Below are positions 26,005 to 35,877 of a DNA stretch of 64,000 nucleotides, piece after piece. The translations under genes and the position numbers were made by a program. This stretch comes from Hyphomicrobiales bacterium. Its GTDB lineage: Bacteria; Pseudomonadota; Alphaproteobacteria; Rhizobiales; Rhizobiaceae. The notes below the pieces were generated by a model, which was not told the origin of the DNA, did no database searches, and saw only the letters and a list, made by a program, of their open reading frames with translations. The stretch's first letter is position 1; each line of letters opens with the position of its first letter. The stretch spans positions 62,001-126,000 of the forward strand of contig UBPA01000009.1 in NCBI GenBank assembly GCA_900467185.1. Direction: 5' to 3'.

Positions 26005-26469
26005 TCAGCCCCGCCCGCGATAGGGCTGAACACCCTGGTCGGGCAACCAGACGCCTTCGGGCGGGTTGCCCGTCTGCCAGAACACATCGATGGGAATGCC
26101 GCCGCGCGGATACCAGTAGGCGCCGATTCGCAGCCACTTCGGCGAGAGCAGATCGACGAGACGCTTGGCGATATCGAGCGTGCAATCCTCGTGAAACGCC
26201 CCGTGATTGCGGAACGAATGCAGGAAGAGCTTCAGCGACTTCGATTCGACCAGCCAGCCCTCCGGCACGTAGTCGATGACGATATGGGCAAAATCCGGCT
26301 GCCCCGTCATCGGGCAGAGCGAGGTGAACTCGGGCGCCGTGAAGCGCACGACGAAATCGGTGCCGGCATGGTTGCTCGGAACGCGCTCCAGCACGGCGTC
26401 GTCGGGGTTGGCTGCACCGGCAGCGGCCTGTCCCAGCATGGACAGCCCGGATACGTCGGTCTTGCTCAT
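26005..26469 (-). CDS. queF: NADPH-dependent 7-cyano-7-deazaguanine reductase
   Basis: Reduces preQ0 to preQ1 in queuosine synthesis. 154 residues, the unimodular QueF form. The catalytic Cys is in [11 protein letters not shown] near residue 54, with the invariant [16 protein letters not shown] helix (about 79-94) and the following FHED. The other queuosine genes are not in the window. Its ATG overlaps the TGA of the cation-efflux gene upstream, so the two are co-expressed. Confidence 0.95.
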   Translation of the reverse strand: MSKTDVSGLSMLGQAAAGAANPDDAVLERVPSNHAGTDFVVRFTAPEFTSLCPMTGQPDFAHIVIDYVPEGWLVESKSLKLFLHSFRNHGAFHEDCTLDIAKRLVDLLSPKWLRIGAYWYPRGGIPIDVFWQTGNPPEGVWLPDQGVQPYRGRG

Positions 26470-27434
26470 GTGTCTCTTCCTTCTTGGTCTCGTAATTCCT
26501 CGCCGGAACCGGGCTCGACCCGGCTCGGCGTCACCTTCACGCGAATGCCGTGGGCTTTCTCGCTCTCCGGCTCGATGTGAATGGCGATCTTGGCAGCGCC
26601 GTTGACGGCGCGGATGGCATCCTCGATGCGGTCGCAAATATCGTGGGCGGCGCCCACCGTCATGTCCGCCGGCACCACCATGTGGAAATCGACGAAGATG
26701 ACCGAGGCCGCCTGCCGGGTCTTGAGGTCGTGCACGCCGAGCGAGCCCGCCGCATTGCCGGCGATGGCGGCGCGGATCTGCGCATCTTCCGCTGTCTCCA
26801 CAGCCCGGTCCATCAGGCCGCTGATGGAGCCGGCGATGACCTTCCAGCCCTGGAACAGGATATTGCCCGCGACGATGACGGCAAGAAGCGGATCGAGGAT
26901 CGTATAGCCGGTGGCGATCGCCAGCAGCAGGCCGACCAGCACGCCGCCCGAGGTCACGACATCCGACATGATGTGGTGCCCGTCGGCCGACAGCGCCGGC
27001 GAGCGGAACGCCTTCCCGGCCCGCAGCAGGATGGTCGCCCAGATCGCGTTGACGACACCGGCCGCGAAATTGATCGCAAGACCGATGGCCGGCGCCTCGA
27101 TCGGCTGCGGCGACAGAACCGCCGGCACCGCCTCGTAGACGATCAGGAGAGCCGCAACGACGATCAGCACGCCCTCGATGACGGCGGAGAAATACTCGGC
27201 CTTGTGATGCCCGAACGGATGGTCGTCGTCGGCAGGCTTTGCCGCGTAGCCGATGACCACGAAAGCCACGACGGCCGCAACCACATTGACGATCGATTCC
27301 AGGCCGTCGGACAGCAGCGCCACGGATCCCGTGAACCACCACGCCGCCATCTTCATGGCCAGCACGAGAAGCGACAGGGGAATGGTCCAGAAGGCGAGCC
27401 GCTGGGCGCGGTTAATGGTGCTTGTCGTCGTCAT
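26466..27434 (-). CDS. Cation diffusion facilitator (Zn/Fe/Mn-type efflux pump)
   Basis: 322 residues with about six membrane segments in the first 210 residues and a cytoplasmic C-terminal metal-sensing domain after that. Transport-site residues: SDGLES (near residue 42), [10 protein letters not shown] (near 73) and ADGHHIMSD (near 150), giving the Asp/His pattern of cation diffusion facilitators. Metal preference cannot be fixed by eye. The first gene of a two-gene operon with queF; the link is probably positional rather than functional. Confidence 0.88.
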   Translation of the reverse strand: MTTTSTINRAQRLAFWTIPLSLLVLAMKMAAWWFTGSVALLSDGLESIVNVVAAVVAFVVIGYAAKPADDDHPFGHHKAEYFSAVIEGVLIVVAALLIVYEAVPAVLSPQPIEAPAIGLAINFAAGVVNAIWATILLRAGKAFRSPALSADGHHIMSDVVTSGGVLVGLLLAIATGYTILDPLLAVIVAGNILFQGWKVIAGSISGLMDRAVETAEDAQIRAAIAGNAAGSLGVHDLKTRQAASVIFVDFHMVVPADMTVGAAHDICDRIEDAIRAVNGAAKIAIHIEPESEKAHGIRVKVTPSRVEPGSGEELRDQEGRDT

Positions 27435-27696
27435 GGAACCAACCTCCGGCCGGCAACCCGTGCCGGCCTTTCATGCCGTGGACGCCCGACGCCGCGATGG
27501 TGGCGACGGCGCGACGTATCGTAGTGCGGAATTATCTGGAATGCCTGATTTGCGCAGTCGCCGCGCGTCCCGCCGATGGGAACGGTCGCGGCCCTCGATG
27601 TCTCTGCCCGAAACGATGTTGCCCGCACCCTTTCGCGGAAAAGGCACGGGCATGCAAGACCCTAAAGCCGGCGGAGGCCGGTTATCCGACGGCCTG

Positions 27697-29886
27697 TCAG
27701 GCGGCCTTCACCTTCGCGCGCTTGGCAAGGTTTGCCACCACATTCTCGATCATGCGCATACCGGCATCGCCGCCGAGCGTCATGATGGATTCCGGATGGA
27801 ACTGAACGGCGGCGATCGGCTCCTTCGTGTGCTCGATCCCCATGATCGTCCCGTCCTCGCTCTCGGCCGTGATCATGAAATCGCGCGGCAGGGTCGAGGG
27901 GTCGGCGAAGATGGAGTGGTAGCGGCCGACGGTCACTTCCTTGCCGAGGCCGGAAAAGACGAGGCCCGGCTCCAGCACGCGGATACGCGACGGCTTGCCG
28001 TGCATGGGAACGGCGAGCTGCCGCAGATCGCCGCCATAGGCCTCGGCCAGCGCCTGCAGGCCGAGGCACACGCCGAAGATCGGCAGGTCGCGCGCCCGCG
28101 CCTTCTTGATCGTCGCCTTGCAGTCGAAATCCTTCGGCCGACCGGGACCGGGCGACAGCACGACGAGCTCCGGCTTCAACCGGTCCAGAAGCTCTTCCGC
28201 CACAGGCGAGCGCACCGTGTTCACGGTCGCGCCCGTCTGACGGAAATAATTGGCCAGCGTATGGACGAAGCTGTCCTCGTGATCGACCAGCAGAATATTG
28301 ACGCCGGCGCCCACGGGCGCGACGTCACGGGCCTGCTTGCCCTTGGCGGCGGATTTCGCATCGCGGATGGCGGAGATCATGGCGGAGGCCTTCAGTTCGG
28401 TTTCGGCTTCTTCCTCGTGCGGATCGCTGTCGTTCAGCAGCGTCGCGCCGGCCCGCACCTCGGCAATACCGTCCTTGATGCGGATGGTGCGCAGCGTCAG
28501 CCCGGTGTTCATGTCGCCATTGAACCCGACCATGCCGATCGCACCGCCATACCAGGCGCGCGGGCTCTTCTCATGGCTTTCGATGAAGCGCATGGCCCAG
28601 AGCTTCGGCGCACCGGTGACGGTCACGGCCCAGGCATGGCTGAGGAAGCCGTCGAAGGCATCCATATCGTCGCGCAGGCGCCCTTCGATATGGTCGACCG
28701 TATGGATCAGACGCGAATACATCTCGATCTGGCGGCGGCCGATCACCTTCACCGACCCGGGCACGCAGACGCGGCTCTTGTCGTTGCGGTCGACGTCCGA
28801 GCACATAGTCAACTCGGATTCGTCCTTCTTGGAGTTCAAAAGCTTGAGGATCTGCTCGCTGTCGGCGATCGGATCGTCGCCGCGCTTGATCGTACCGGAA
28901 ATCGGGCAGGTTTCGATCCGCCGGCCGGAGACGCGCACAAACATTTCCGGCGAGGCGCCGACCAGATATTCCTGATGACCGAGATTGATGAAGAAGGAAT
29001 AGGGCGACGGATTGATCGCCTTCAGCCGATTGGAGATTTCCGACGGGCGGCTCTCGCAGCGCTCGTAGAACTTCTGCCCGGGCACCACCTCGAACAGGTC
29101 GCCGCGCCGGAAGCTCTCCTTGGCCTTGGTCACCAGCTCGGCATACTCGCCCGGCCGATGGTCGCCATGCGGCGGAATGCTGTCCACGACGCGGAAGGGC
29201 TCGGCCGCGATGTCGCCGGCCTTGCCGAAGGTCGAGAGATCGCCCAGCGCGAAATCATAGCGGTCGATCCAGGCCTTGGCGGCGTAGTGGTCGACCACGA
29301 GAATCTCGTCGGGCAGAAACAGCACCATATCGCGCTGGTCGTCCGGGCGCTTCAGCTTGAAATCGATGGCATCGAACTGGAAGGCAAGGTCGTAGCCGAA
29401 GGCGCCGTAAAGGCCGAGGCTTGCATCTTCCGCCGAGAAGAACAGCGCCGTGATGGCCCGCAGGACCGTAAAGACGGTCGGCGTCTTCGAGCGCTCTTCC
29501 TCGGTGAAGACATGGTCCGGCATGTCGATCGTCAGGTCCAGCCGCCGGGCCGTCAGCGTGCCCAACGTAATGTCCTTCACACCTTTCAGGTGCCCGGCGA
29601 TCACGGACAGCAGAACCTCGCCGCGCGCGTTATAGGCTTCGATCCAGAGCGAACGGCCGAAGGAGGAGATGCCGAGCGGCGGATCGACGATGGCGGTGTC
29701 CCAACGCGTATAGCGGCCGGGATATTCGTAGTTGGACGAGAACACCGCGCCGCGCCGCTCGTCGAGCTGATCGACGTAGCTGGAAATCGCATCGGCATAG
29801 GACGCTTCGCGCCGGCGCCGCGTGACGGTAATTCCGCCCTGCGTCACATAGGATTCGGCACCGTCTTCAAGCTTCGTCGTCGACAT
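27697..29886 (-). CDS. trpE(G): Fused anthranilate synthase, TrpE-TrpG
   Basis: Makes anthranilate from chorismate, the first step to tryptophan. 729 residues. TrpE part (about 1-520): [10 protein letters not shown], the [10 protein letters not shown] and [14 protein letters not shown] motifs, and VTVTGAPKL. TrpG part (about 530-729): oxyanion loop LSPGPGRP, nucleophile Cys in [10 protein letters not shown], and catalytic His in VQFHPES. The fused form is typical of Rhizobiales. The start ATG 29886 (MSTTKLEDG) follows the attenuator; a longer frame overlaps the terminator and is unlikely. Controlled by the trpL attenuator. Confidence 0.95.
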   Translation of the reverse strand: MSTTKLEDGAESYVTQGGITVTRRRREASYADAISSYVDQLDERRGAVFSSNYEYPGRYTRWDTAIVDPPLGISSFGRSLWIEAYNARGEVLLSVIAGHLKGVKDITLGTLTARRLDLTIDMPDHVFTEEERSKTPTVFTVLRAITALFFSAEDASLGLYGAFGYDLAFQFDAIDFKLKRPDDQRDMVLFLPDEILVVDHYAAKAWIDRYDFALGDLSTFGKAGDIAAEPFRVVDSIPPHGDHRPGEYAELVTKAKESFRRGDLFEVVPGQKFYERCESRPSEISNRLKAINPSPYSFFINLGHQEYLVGASPEMFVRVSGRRIETCPISGTIKRGDDPIADSEQILKLLNSKKDESELTMCSDVDRNDKSRVCVPGSVKVIGRRQIEMYSRLIHTVDHIEGRLRDDMDAFDGFLSHAWAVTVTGAPKLWAMRFIESHEKSPRAWYGGAIGMVGFNGDMNTGLTLRTIRIKDGIAEVRAGATLLNDSDPHEEEAETELKASAMISAIRDAKSAAKGKQARDVAPVGAGVNILLVDHEDSFVHTLANYFRQTGATVNTVRSPVAEELLDRLKPELVVLSPGPGRPKDFDCKATIKKARARDLPIFGVCLGLQALAEAYGGDLRQLAVPMHGKPSRIRVLEPGLVFSGLGKEVTVGRYHSIFADPSTLPRDFMITAESEDGTIMGIEHTKEPIAAVQFHPESIMTLGGDAGMRMIENVVANLAKRAKVKAA

Positions 29887-29931
29887 TCGTTCGCTCCGTT
29901 CTGGCTCGGGAAACGAGCACGGCCAGAATGC

Positions 29932-29963
29932 AAAAAAGCCGCCTCGAAACTCCGGGCGGCTTA
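29932..29963 (-). terminator. trp attenuator terminator
   Basis: Minus-strand AAGCCGCC, 11-base loop, GGCGGCTT, then TTTT: an 8-bp GC-rich stem with a U-run. It lies about 40 bases after the trpL stop and 46 bases before trpE(G), exactly where an attenuator is expected. Confidence 0.88.
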
Positions 29964-30001
29964 TCGTCAAAATCCATCACGCAGGACTGATCGAGGCCGC
30001 T

Positions 30002-30046
30002 TTAGCGAGCCCACCACCAGACAGAGAGGATGCGTGCGTTGATCAT
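30002..30046 (-). CDS. trpL: trp operon leader peptide
   Basis: A 14-codon frame encoding MINARILSVWWWAR, with three consecutive Trp codons (30011-30019). It corresponds to the Sinorhizobium trpL peptide, which is also 14 residues long and ends WWWAR. Ribosome stalling at the Trp codons should prevent formation of the downstream terminator. The promoter places the transcript start at about the ATG, so the mRNA is leaderless, as reported for S. meliloti. By analogy, the released leader RNA and peptide could also act in trans. Confidence 0.92.
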   Translation of the reverse strand: MINARILSVWWWAR

Positions 30047-30052
30047 GAAAAA

Positions 30053-30081
30053 CTGTTAGCGCGGAGAGGGCCGTCTGGCAA
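30053..30081 (-). promoter_or_regulatory. Predicted trpL-trpE(G) promoter
   Basis: Minus-strand TTGCCA (30081-30076), exact 17-base spacer, TAACAG (30058-30053). Transcription would start at or next to the trpL ATG (30046). Nearly the same design as the leuL promoter. Confidence 0.7.
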
Positions 30082-30238
30082 GCGGCAAGCGCTGCAAAAT
30101 CAGGCCTCGCGATCACGTCACCGTGGCGAAAGCGCGACACCCCGGTGCAAACCGCGCACGCCGCCCCTCGCCGTCGGCCATCGCGCACCTAAGTCTGGAT
30201 GACCGGCCGAAGCGCCGCCGAAAATTGGATGGGTCCCT

Positions 30239-31213
30239 ATGCGCCGACGTCTTCCGCTGCTTTTCCCCCTGATGGTCCTCCCGGCCGTTCTCGTTCTTGC
30301 AGGTGCTGGCCTGCCGCAGGCCGGCCCGGTGCCGGAGAGCAAGCCCGCAGCCGCCGAAACGCAGACCGCGCCGACGCCGGAGGGCGCCAAGGAGCCCGAG
30401 GCGACCAGCACCGACGGCCAGCCGGTCGAGCCGACGGCGGCGGAAGATGTTCCAAAGCCCGAAACCAAACCGCCATCGCCGGCAGCGGACGCCGTTCCGG
30501 CAGAGCCCGATGCGGACAAGCCAGCAGAGCCCGATGCGGCCAAGCCCGAAACGCCGTCCGAGGCGCCGGCGCCCGGCGAGGCCGCTCCCGCCGATAAGCC
30601 GGCCGAGCCGAAAACCACAACGCCCGCGGCCGAACTCGTCATCACACCGGAAGAACCCGCCGCCTATGCGCAATGCCTGACGGATCTCAAGGCGCTCGGC
30701 GCGACCTTTTCGGAGAAGCCGCGCATCGACGATGGAAAGGGTTGCGGCATCGACAAGCCGATCTCCGTGACCGAAATCCTGCCCGGCATCAAGCTGGCGC
30801 CGGAGGCGACGCTGCGCTGCGAAGCCGCGCTGGAGCTCGCCCGCTGGACGAAGGAGGCCGTGCTGCCGGCTGCGCGCGTGGCCATGTCGGAGGATGGAGC
30901 GTTGAAATCCATCAACCAGGCCTCGAGCTATATCTGCCGTCTGCGCAACAACGCCTCCACCGGCAAGATCTCCGAGCACGCGCGGGGCAATGCCATCGAC
31001 ATCGCCTCCTTCACCTTCAAGAACGGCGAGACCATCGCGATCCAGCCGCGCGACGAGGACGGCACGCTCTCCGGCGCCTTCCAGCGTGCGGTGACGGCCA
31101 CCGGATGCCTCTACTTCGAAACGGTTCTGGACCCCGGCAGCGACGAGGCGCATGAGAACCACCTGCATTTCGACGTCCTGCAACGGCGCGGCAACTACCG
31201 CTACTGCCGATAG
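30239..31213 (+). CDS. Exported extensin-like family protein
   Basis: 324 residues. A signal peptide (1-20) is followed by a low-complexity Pro/Ala/Glu linker (about 25-135) that could span the periplasm or cell wall, then the Extensin-like C-terminal domain (about 140-324). This domain shows SEHARGNAIDIASF and HENHLHFDV, a zinc-ligand pattern (H..D..H) like that of D,D-carboxypeptidases of the M15 type, so peptidoglycan hydrolysis is plausible. Conserved Cys pairs suggest disulfides. Start ATG 30239 gives a proper signal peptide. Confidence 0.82.
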   Translation: MRRRLPLLFPLMVLPAVLVLAGAGLPQAGPVPESKPAAAETQTAPTPEGAKEPEATSTDGQPVEPTAAEDVPKPETKPPSPAADAVPAEPDADKPAEPDAAKPETPSEAPAPGEAAPADKPAEPKTTTPAAELVITPEEPAAYAQCLTDLKALGATFSEKPRIDDGKGCGIDKPISVTEILPGIKLAPEATLRCEAALELARWTKEAVLPAARVAMSEDGALKSINQASSYICRLRNNASTGKISEHARGNAIDIASFTFKNGETIAIQPRDEDGTLSGAFQRAVTATGCLYFETVLDPGSDEAHENHLHFDVLQRRGNYRYCR

Positions 31214-31216
31214 GCC

Positions 31217-31234
31217 CTCGCCCTAGCGGGCGAG
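31217..31234. terminator. Hairpin at the convergent 3' ends of the extensin-like and DUF2333 genes
   Basis: CTCGCCC, loop TAGC, GGGCGAG: a 7-bp perfect stem whose loop holds part of the DUF2333 stop codon. No T-run on either side, so termination strength is uncertain. Confidence 0.35.
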
Positions 31235-32356
31235 GATATCGCGCATCTCCACGAGATTGGAGCGAACGCGCAGGATGTAGAAGCCCATGGTGGCGAGGTG
31301 CGTCGGCATGATCCAGCCGTCCTCACGCCCGTTGGAGATGATGGCAGGCTGGATGCGGAGCGCCGAGCGCAGCTGCTTCAGGCTTTCCGCCCAGATCGGC
31401 GCCAGCCCGCGCTGGGTGATGACGCCGTCGAAATCGGCACCGGCCGCCGCCATCACGCCGTAATATCCGTAGAGCTGGCCATAGGCGAACCAGAACCGGT
31501 CGTCGGCCCGCGTATCGAACCAGCCGCCATTATGGTCTTCGGAACGCTCGCGGATCATCGCGGAAGTGTTGCCGATATCGTTGGAAATGCGGTCGATGAA
31601 CTCGATCAGATTGTCCGAACGCCCGTCGAAGGTCGCCTCGCATTTCACGAGGCTCTCGTTGAACGCCTGCAGATCGCGCTTGGCGGAGCGGTAGAAGCTC
31701 GGTGTCGGCGTCTTCGGGCCGAACGGGTCGAGCCCGAAATACCAGGCACCCTCATCGAACTGCATGTTGCTGCGGGCCTTCTGCAGGTTCTCGTTGATAC
31801 CCGACGTCCCCCGCACCCGGCCGAGCGAATCCACCAGCTCGACCGTCGTGCGCCGCACCGCCTGATTGACGCCGCGCTGGAAAGAAGCCTTGTTGTCGAG
31901 GAACGGCGTATGGTCCCAGTCCATGCCGAAGAAGCCGGCCTTGTAGAGCAGCATGGAGGAAATCCAGGCATTCTCGTCGACATTGAAGTCGATCAGATCG
32001 GAGGCGACATCGACGATCGCCGAGCGCTCGCAGGTCGCCGTTGCAGGGGCCGCGGCACCGGGCGCAAGCTTGACCGGCAGGCCGGCATCCGTCTTGCGCT
32101 CCCCGAAATTATAGCGGTTGACGTAGTCGGGATCGAAGTTCGTCCAGGCCTGCGTGGTATAGACGAAATAGCCATAGAGGCCGACGAACAGCAGGACGAT
32201 AGCGGCCACCGGCCCCTTGACGATCCAGCCGCCGCTTGCCCGGAACCAGCCGGCAAACTTCACGAAGGGAAACAGGAGCCAGGAGATGGCAAGGCCCAGC
32301 CCCCGGCCGATGGCGGAAAAGAGGCGCTGGAAAAACGCGACGACCGGTTCGAGCAT
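31223..32356 (-). CDS. DUF2333 family membrane protein
   Basis: 377 residues from ATG 32356. One or two N-terminal membrane segments (about 5-30 and 48-68), then a large domain, probably periplasmic, with DUF2333 features: AWISSMLLYKAGFFGMDWDH, RRTTVELVDSLGRVRG and FAYGQLYGYYGVMAAAGADF. Function unknown. The gene is 122 bases downstream of a cytochrome c gene, in line with tdk; whether they form one transcript is uncertain. Confidence 0.75.
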   Translation of the reverse strand: MLEPVVAFFQRLFSAIGRGLGLAISWLLFPFVKFAGWFRASGGWIVKGPVAAIVLLFVGLYGYFVYTTQAWTNFDPDYVNRYNFGERKTDAGLPVKLAPGAAAPATATCERSAIVDVASDLIDFNVDENAWISSMLLYKAGFFGMDWDHTPFLDNKASFQRGVNQAVRRTTVELVDSLGRVRGTSGINENLQKARSNMQFDEGAWYFGLDPFGPKTPTPSFYRSAKRDLQAFNESLVKCEATFDGRSDNLIEFIDRISNDIGNTSAMIRERSEDHNGGWFDTRADDRFWFAYGQLYGYYGVMAAAGADFDGVITQRGLAPIWAESLKQLRSALRIQPAIISNGREDGWIMPTHLATMGFYILRVRSNLVEMRDILAR

Positions 32357-32478
32357 GAGGGTGTGGTCCTTGTGAGATGACGCTGGTGACAGAGGGCTGG
32401 ATGACGGGGCGCTTGCCGCCCTGCCTGACATAGGCGCCGCAGCCACCCGCCACAACCGGCTTCCGAGCCCCTCGCGCT

Positions 32479-32862
32479 TTATTGCGCAGCCGTGTTCTTC
32501 AGATAGGCGATCACATCCGCGATTTCCCTGTCCGATTTCAGGCCGGCAAAGCTCATGCGCGTGCCGGGAACCATGGCGCGGGGCGCCAGCAGATAGGTCG
32601 AAAGCCGCGCCTCGTCCCACACCTTGCCGTCACGCCCGAATGCCGTCATCGCCTCCGAATAGCCATAGCTCTCGACATGCGCGACCGGCCGGCCGACGAC
32701 GCCCTTGAGGCTGGGGCCGACACGATTCTCCGGCCCTGTCGCCGTGTGGCAGGCGCCGCATTTGCGAAACACGCGCTCGCCGGACACAGCATCTCCGGCG
32801 CGTGCCACGCCCGTGGCTGCGACGAAGACGATCAGAAGACAATGGGCGAAACCGATGCGCAT
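32479..32862 (-). CDS. Periplasmic class I cytochrome c
   Basis: 127 residues from ATG 32862. Signal peptide 1-22 (ending ARAGD), haem-binding CGACH (about residues 34-38), and the axial Met in PGTRMSFAGLK (about 93-103), with the C-terminal IADVIAYLKN helix. This is the small soluble cytochrome c (c550/c2) type that carries electrons to terminal oxidases. The ORF extends 10 codons upstream, but ATG 32862 begins a normal signal sequence. Downstream of tdk by 33 bases. Confidence 0.88.
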   Translation of the reverse strand: MRIGFAHCLLIVFVAATGVARAGDAVSGERVFRKCGACHTATGPENRVGPSLKGVVGRPVAHVESYGYSEAMTAFGRDGKVWDEARLSTYLLAPRAMVPGTRMSFAGLKSDREIADVIAYLKNTAAQ

Positions 32863-32895
32863 CTGGCGCTCCCATGAACGAGGTCGAGACACAGT

Positions 32896-33477
32896 CTATG
32901 CCTCATGCATCCGGTCGTCCCAGTGCCGGCGGCAGTAGGACACATATTTCTCGTTGCCGCCGATCTCCACCTGCGCGCCCTCATGCATCACCCGTCCCTG
33001 CCCGTCGAGGCGCACCACCATGGTCGCCTTGCGGCCGCAATGGCAGATGGTCCGCACCTCGCGCAGTTCGTCCGCGATCGCCAGAAGCGTTGCCGACCCC
33101 GGAAACAGCTGCCCGCGGAAATCGGTGCGCAGGCCGTAGGCCATCACCGGAACGCCGAGCCTGTCGGCCACCCGGGCGAGCTGCCACACCTGCGCTTCGC
33201 TCAGAAACTGCGCCTCGTCCACGAACACGCATGCCGCATCCGTCTGCGAAATCGCCTCCTTGACCAGCGTGTAGAGGTCGTCCGTCACGCTGAAGGCGAT
33301 CGCATCCGACGACAGGCCGATGCGCGAGGAAACGCGCCCCTCGCCCGCCCGGTCGTCGAAGGCGGCGATCAGCACCACGGTGCGCATGCCGCGCTCTTCG
33401 TAATTGTAGGAGGATTGCAGCAGCAGGGTCGACTTGCCGGCATTCATCGTGGCGTAGTGGAAATAGAGCTTTGCCAT
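32896..33477 (-). CDS. tdk: Thymidine kinase
   Basis: 193 residues, type II thymidine kinase. P-loop ATMNAGKST (residues 9-17), Walker B/catalytic DEAQFL near residue 88 (Glu as base), and a lasso/zinc region with ICHCGRKA and VSYCRRHW, giving four potential ligands (Cys/Cys/Cys/His). Phosphorylates thymidine in nucleotide salvage. The first gene of a possible tdk-cytochrome c-DUF2333 unit; the association is unusual and may not be functional. Confidence 0.93.
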   Translation of the reverse strand: MAKLYFHYATMNAGKSTLLLQSSYNYEERGMRTVVLIAAFDDRAGEGRVSSRIGLSSDAIAFSVTDDLYTLVKEAISQTDAACVFVDEAQFLSEAQVWQLARVADRLGVPVMAYGLRTDFRGQLFPGSATLLAIADELREVRTICHCGRKATMVVRLDGQGRVMHEGAQVEIGGNEKYVSYCRRHWDDRMHEA

Positions 33478-33883
33478 GCCGACGATCCTTTCGGGTTTTC
33501 CGGCCCAACGCGGGATGGGGCGGCGCATGACGCCCCGGCCGGCGGCTTCATGCCTGAGCCAAGGCCGTTTGGCCAGAGCGCCGTTCCAACGGCCGTCTCC
33601 GATCGACGCTGTCATTCTTGCCATTGCACCTATGCCTCGGCGAACCGATGCCTTATGTTCAAGATTGCGAACGCTCGATCGACCGAACGGCCGTCCGGCA
33701 GCGCATTGCGGATCGGCGGCCACGGACGTCGATCGTGATCGTGGAATGCGCCATTACGACAGTTCCTGTCGCATTACGGGCCGCGTGCGTTCGCGAGCGC
33801 AATACACTGACCCAACCGTCGGATCCTGTTATGCCGAGGATCCGATGCTCTTTCTGACGTCATCACAGGGGAACAAAAAACCA
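33478..33883. other. Intergenic region between tdk and choX
   Basis: 406 bases between divergent genes, with no supported gene. It holds two near repeats of CATTACG flanking a small hairpin (CGACAG-TTC-CTGTCG) and two GGATCC palindromes shortly before choX; one or more could be regulator sites for choline uptake, but none matches a motif I can name. Confidence 0.5.
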
Positions 33884-34840
33884 ATGACCAGAAGTTTCGC
33901 CCGTCTGCTCACGCTGTCCGCCGCCGTCTCTCTGAGCGCGCTGAGCGCCGGAACCGCCTTCGCCGCCGACCCTGCAAGCTGTGCCACCGTCCGCTTCTCA
34001 GATGTCGGCTGGACGGACATCACGGCCACGACCGCAACAGTCGCCGCGGTCGTCGAAGGTCTGGGTTACACGCCCGACATCAAGGTGCTCTCGGTTCCCG
34101 TCACCTATCAGTCGCTGAAGAACAAGGACATCGACGTCTTCCTCGGCAACTGGATGCCGGCGCAGGAAAAGGACGTCAAACCCTACCTGGACGACAAGAC
34201 GGTCGAATCGCTCGGCGCGAATCTCGAAGGCGCGAAGTACACGCTGGCCACCAATGCCAAGGGTGCCGCTCTCGGTATCAAGGACTTCGCCGACATCGCC
34301 AAGCACAAGGACGAACTCGACGGCAAGATCTATGGCATCGAGCCGGGCAATGATGGCAATCGCCTCGTGATGACGCTGATCGAGAAGAACGAGATGGGCA
34401 TGGGCGGCCTCGAGGTCGTCGAAAGCTCCGAGCAGGGCATGCTGTCCCAGGTCGCACGCGCCCAGCGGGACGACAAGCCGGTCGTCTGGCTCGGCTGGGC
34501 CCCGCACCCGATGAACTCGACCTTCGAGATGACCTACCTCACGGGCGGCGACTCGACCTTCGGCCCGAACTTCGGTGGCGCGACCGTCTACACCAACACG
34601 CGCGCCGGCTACGTCTCGGAATGCCCGAACATCGGCAAACTGATCTCCAACGTGAAGTTCACCCTCGACATGGAAAACCATATCATGGGCAAGATCCTCA
34701 ACGATGGCGAGGAGCCCGAAAAAGCGGCGAAGGAATGGCTGAAAGCCAACCCGACCGCGATCGAACCCTGGCTTGCCGGCGTCACGACGCTGGACGGCAA
34801 GGATGGCCTGCCGGCCGTCAAGGCGGCGCTCGGCCTCTGA
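33884..34840 (+). CDS. choX: Choline ABC transporter, periplasmic binding protein
   Basis: 318 residues. Signal peptide 1-27 (ending AFAADP), then an OpuAC/ProX-type solute-binding domain. Residues that form the aromatic choline box in rhizobial ChoX seem to be present (RFSDVGWTD, FLGNWMP, GIEPGNDG, WLGWAPH). In Sinorhizobium, ChoX binds choline for betaine synthesis and osmoprotection. Starts at ATG 33884. First gene of choXWV; 191 bases separate it from choW. No betAB genes are in the window. Confidence 0.92.
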   Translation: MTRSFARLLTLSAAVSLSALSAGTAFAADPASCATVRFSDVGWTDITATTATVAAVVEGLGYTPDIKVLSVPVTYQSLKNKDIDVFLGNWMPAQEKDVKPYLDDKTVESLGANLEGAKYTLATNAKGAALGIKDFADIAKHKDELDGKIYGIEPGNDGNRLVMTLIEKNEMGMGGLEVVESSEQGMLSQVARAQRDDKPVVWLGWAPHPMNSTFEMTYLTGGDSTFGPNFGGATVYTNTRAGYVSECPNIGKLISNVKFTLDMENHIMGKILNDGEEPEKAAKEWLKANPTAIEPWLAGVTTLDGKDGLPAVKAALGL

Positions 34841-35031
34841 TCCAGATACCGGAAGGCGGGGGCAACCCCGCCTTTTCCGCACTGGCATCCGGGCTTTTCC
34901 AAGCCCTGTTTCCCTTATATCAATGATCCGTCTTTTTTCGATCCGACCTTTGCGATCTGCGCCCGCGCGGTCCATGATGTCACTGCGATCGATGTCGTAT
35001 CATCCGTCACTCTTTCAGGAGAGGATCCCGC

Positions 35032-35877
35032 ATGGATTTTCTGACAGGACACCGCGTTCCTATCGGCCAGGGCGCGAAGGCCTTCGTCGACTGGTTGACG
35101 ACCAATTTCAGTCTGTTCTTCGACCAGCTCTCCAGCTTCCTGTCGGGCGTCGTCTCGGCCATTCTCTTCGTTCTGCAGTATCCGCACCCCCTTGTCGTCG
35201 TCGGTCTCGTCACCGTGCTCGCCGCCTGGCTTCGCCGGTCGGTCGGCATCACGCTCTTCACGGGCCTCGGCCTCCTGCTGATCATCAATCAGGGCTACTG
35301 GAAGGAAACGACGGAAACGCTGGCGCTCGTGCTGGCGGCAAGCGTCGTCTCCATGGCCATCGGCATACCCCTGGGGATCGCGGCCGCACGCCGCGCCTGG
35401 GTCTATGCCTTCATGCGCCCCGTGCTCGACCTGATGCAGACCATCCCGACCTTCGTCTATCTCATTCCGGCGCTGATCCTCTTCGGTCTCGGCATGGTGC
35501 CCGGGCTAATCGCCACCGTCATCTTCGCCATTCCCGCCCCCATCCGCCTGACCCGGCTCGGGATCATCTCGACACCGCCTTCGCTCACCGAGGCGGCCGT
35601 CTCCTTCGGCGCCACGCCGTCGCAGGTGTTGCGCAAGATCGAGCTGCCCTTCGCCACGCCGCAGATCATGGCCGGCCTCACCCAGACGATCATGCTGTCT
35701 CTGTCCATGGTGGTCATCTCAGCCCTCGTCGGCGCCAACGGGCTCGGCGTTCCCGTGCTGCGCGCGCTGAACACGGTCAACGTCGCCAAGGGTTTCGAAG
35801 CCGGTCTCTGTATCGTCATCCTGGCGATCATTCTCGATCGCCTCTTCCGCTCTTCGGATGAAGGAGAAGGCGCATGA
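35032..35877 (+). CDS. choW: Choline ABC transporter, permease
   Basis: 281 residues with about six to seven membrane segments and the binding-protein-dependent permease motif near residue 190 (EAAVSFGATPSQVLRKIELPF), which contacts ChoV. Belongs to the ProW/OpuAB group. An AGGAGAGG ribosome-binding site precedes the ATG. The 3' end overlaps choV by 4 bases (ATGA). With ChoX and ChoV it forms a high-affinity choline importer in the inner membrane. Confidence 0.93.
   Translation: MDFLTGHRVPIGQGAKAFVDWLTTNFSLFFDQLSSFLSGVVSAILFVLQYPHPLVVVGLVTVLAAWLRRSVGITLFTGLGLLLIINQGYWKETTETLALVLAASVVSMAIGIPLGIAAARRAWVYAFMRPVLDLMQTIPTFVYLIPALILFGLGMVPGLIATVIFAIPAPIRLTRLGIISTPPSLTEAAVSFGATPSQVLRKIELPFATPQIMAGLTQTIMLSLSMVVISALVGANGLGVPVLRALNTVNVAKGFEAGLCIVILAIILDRLFRSSDEGEGA

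Noticed and set aside
26470-27696. Possible preQ1 or metal riboswitch ahead of queF or the cation efflux gene
   Set aside because: queF is translated from an overlap with the upstream gene and has no leader; the efflux gene leader shows no aptamer-like structure that I could recognise.
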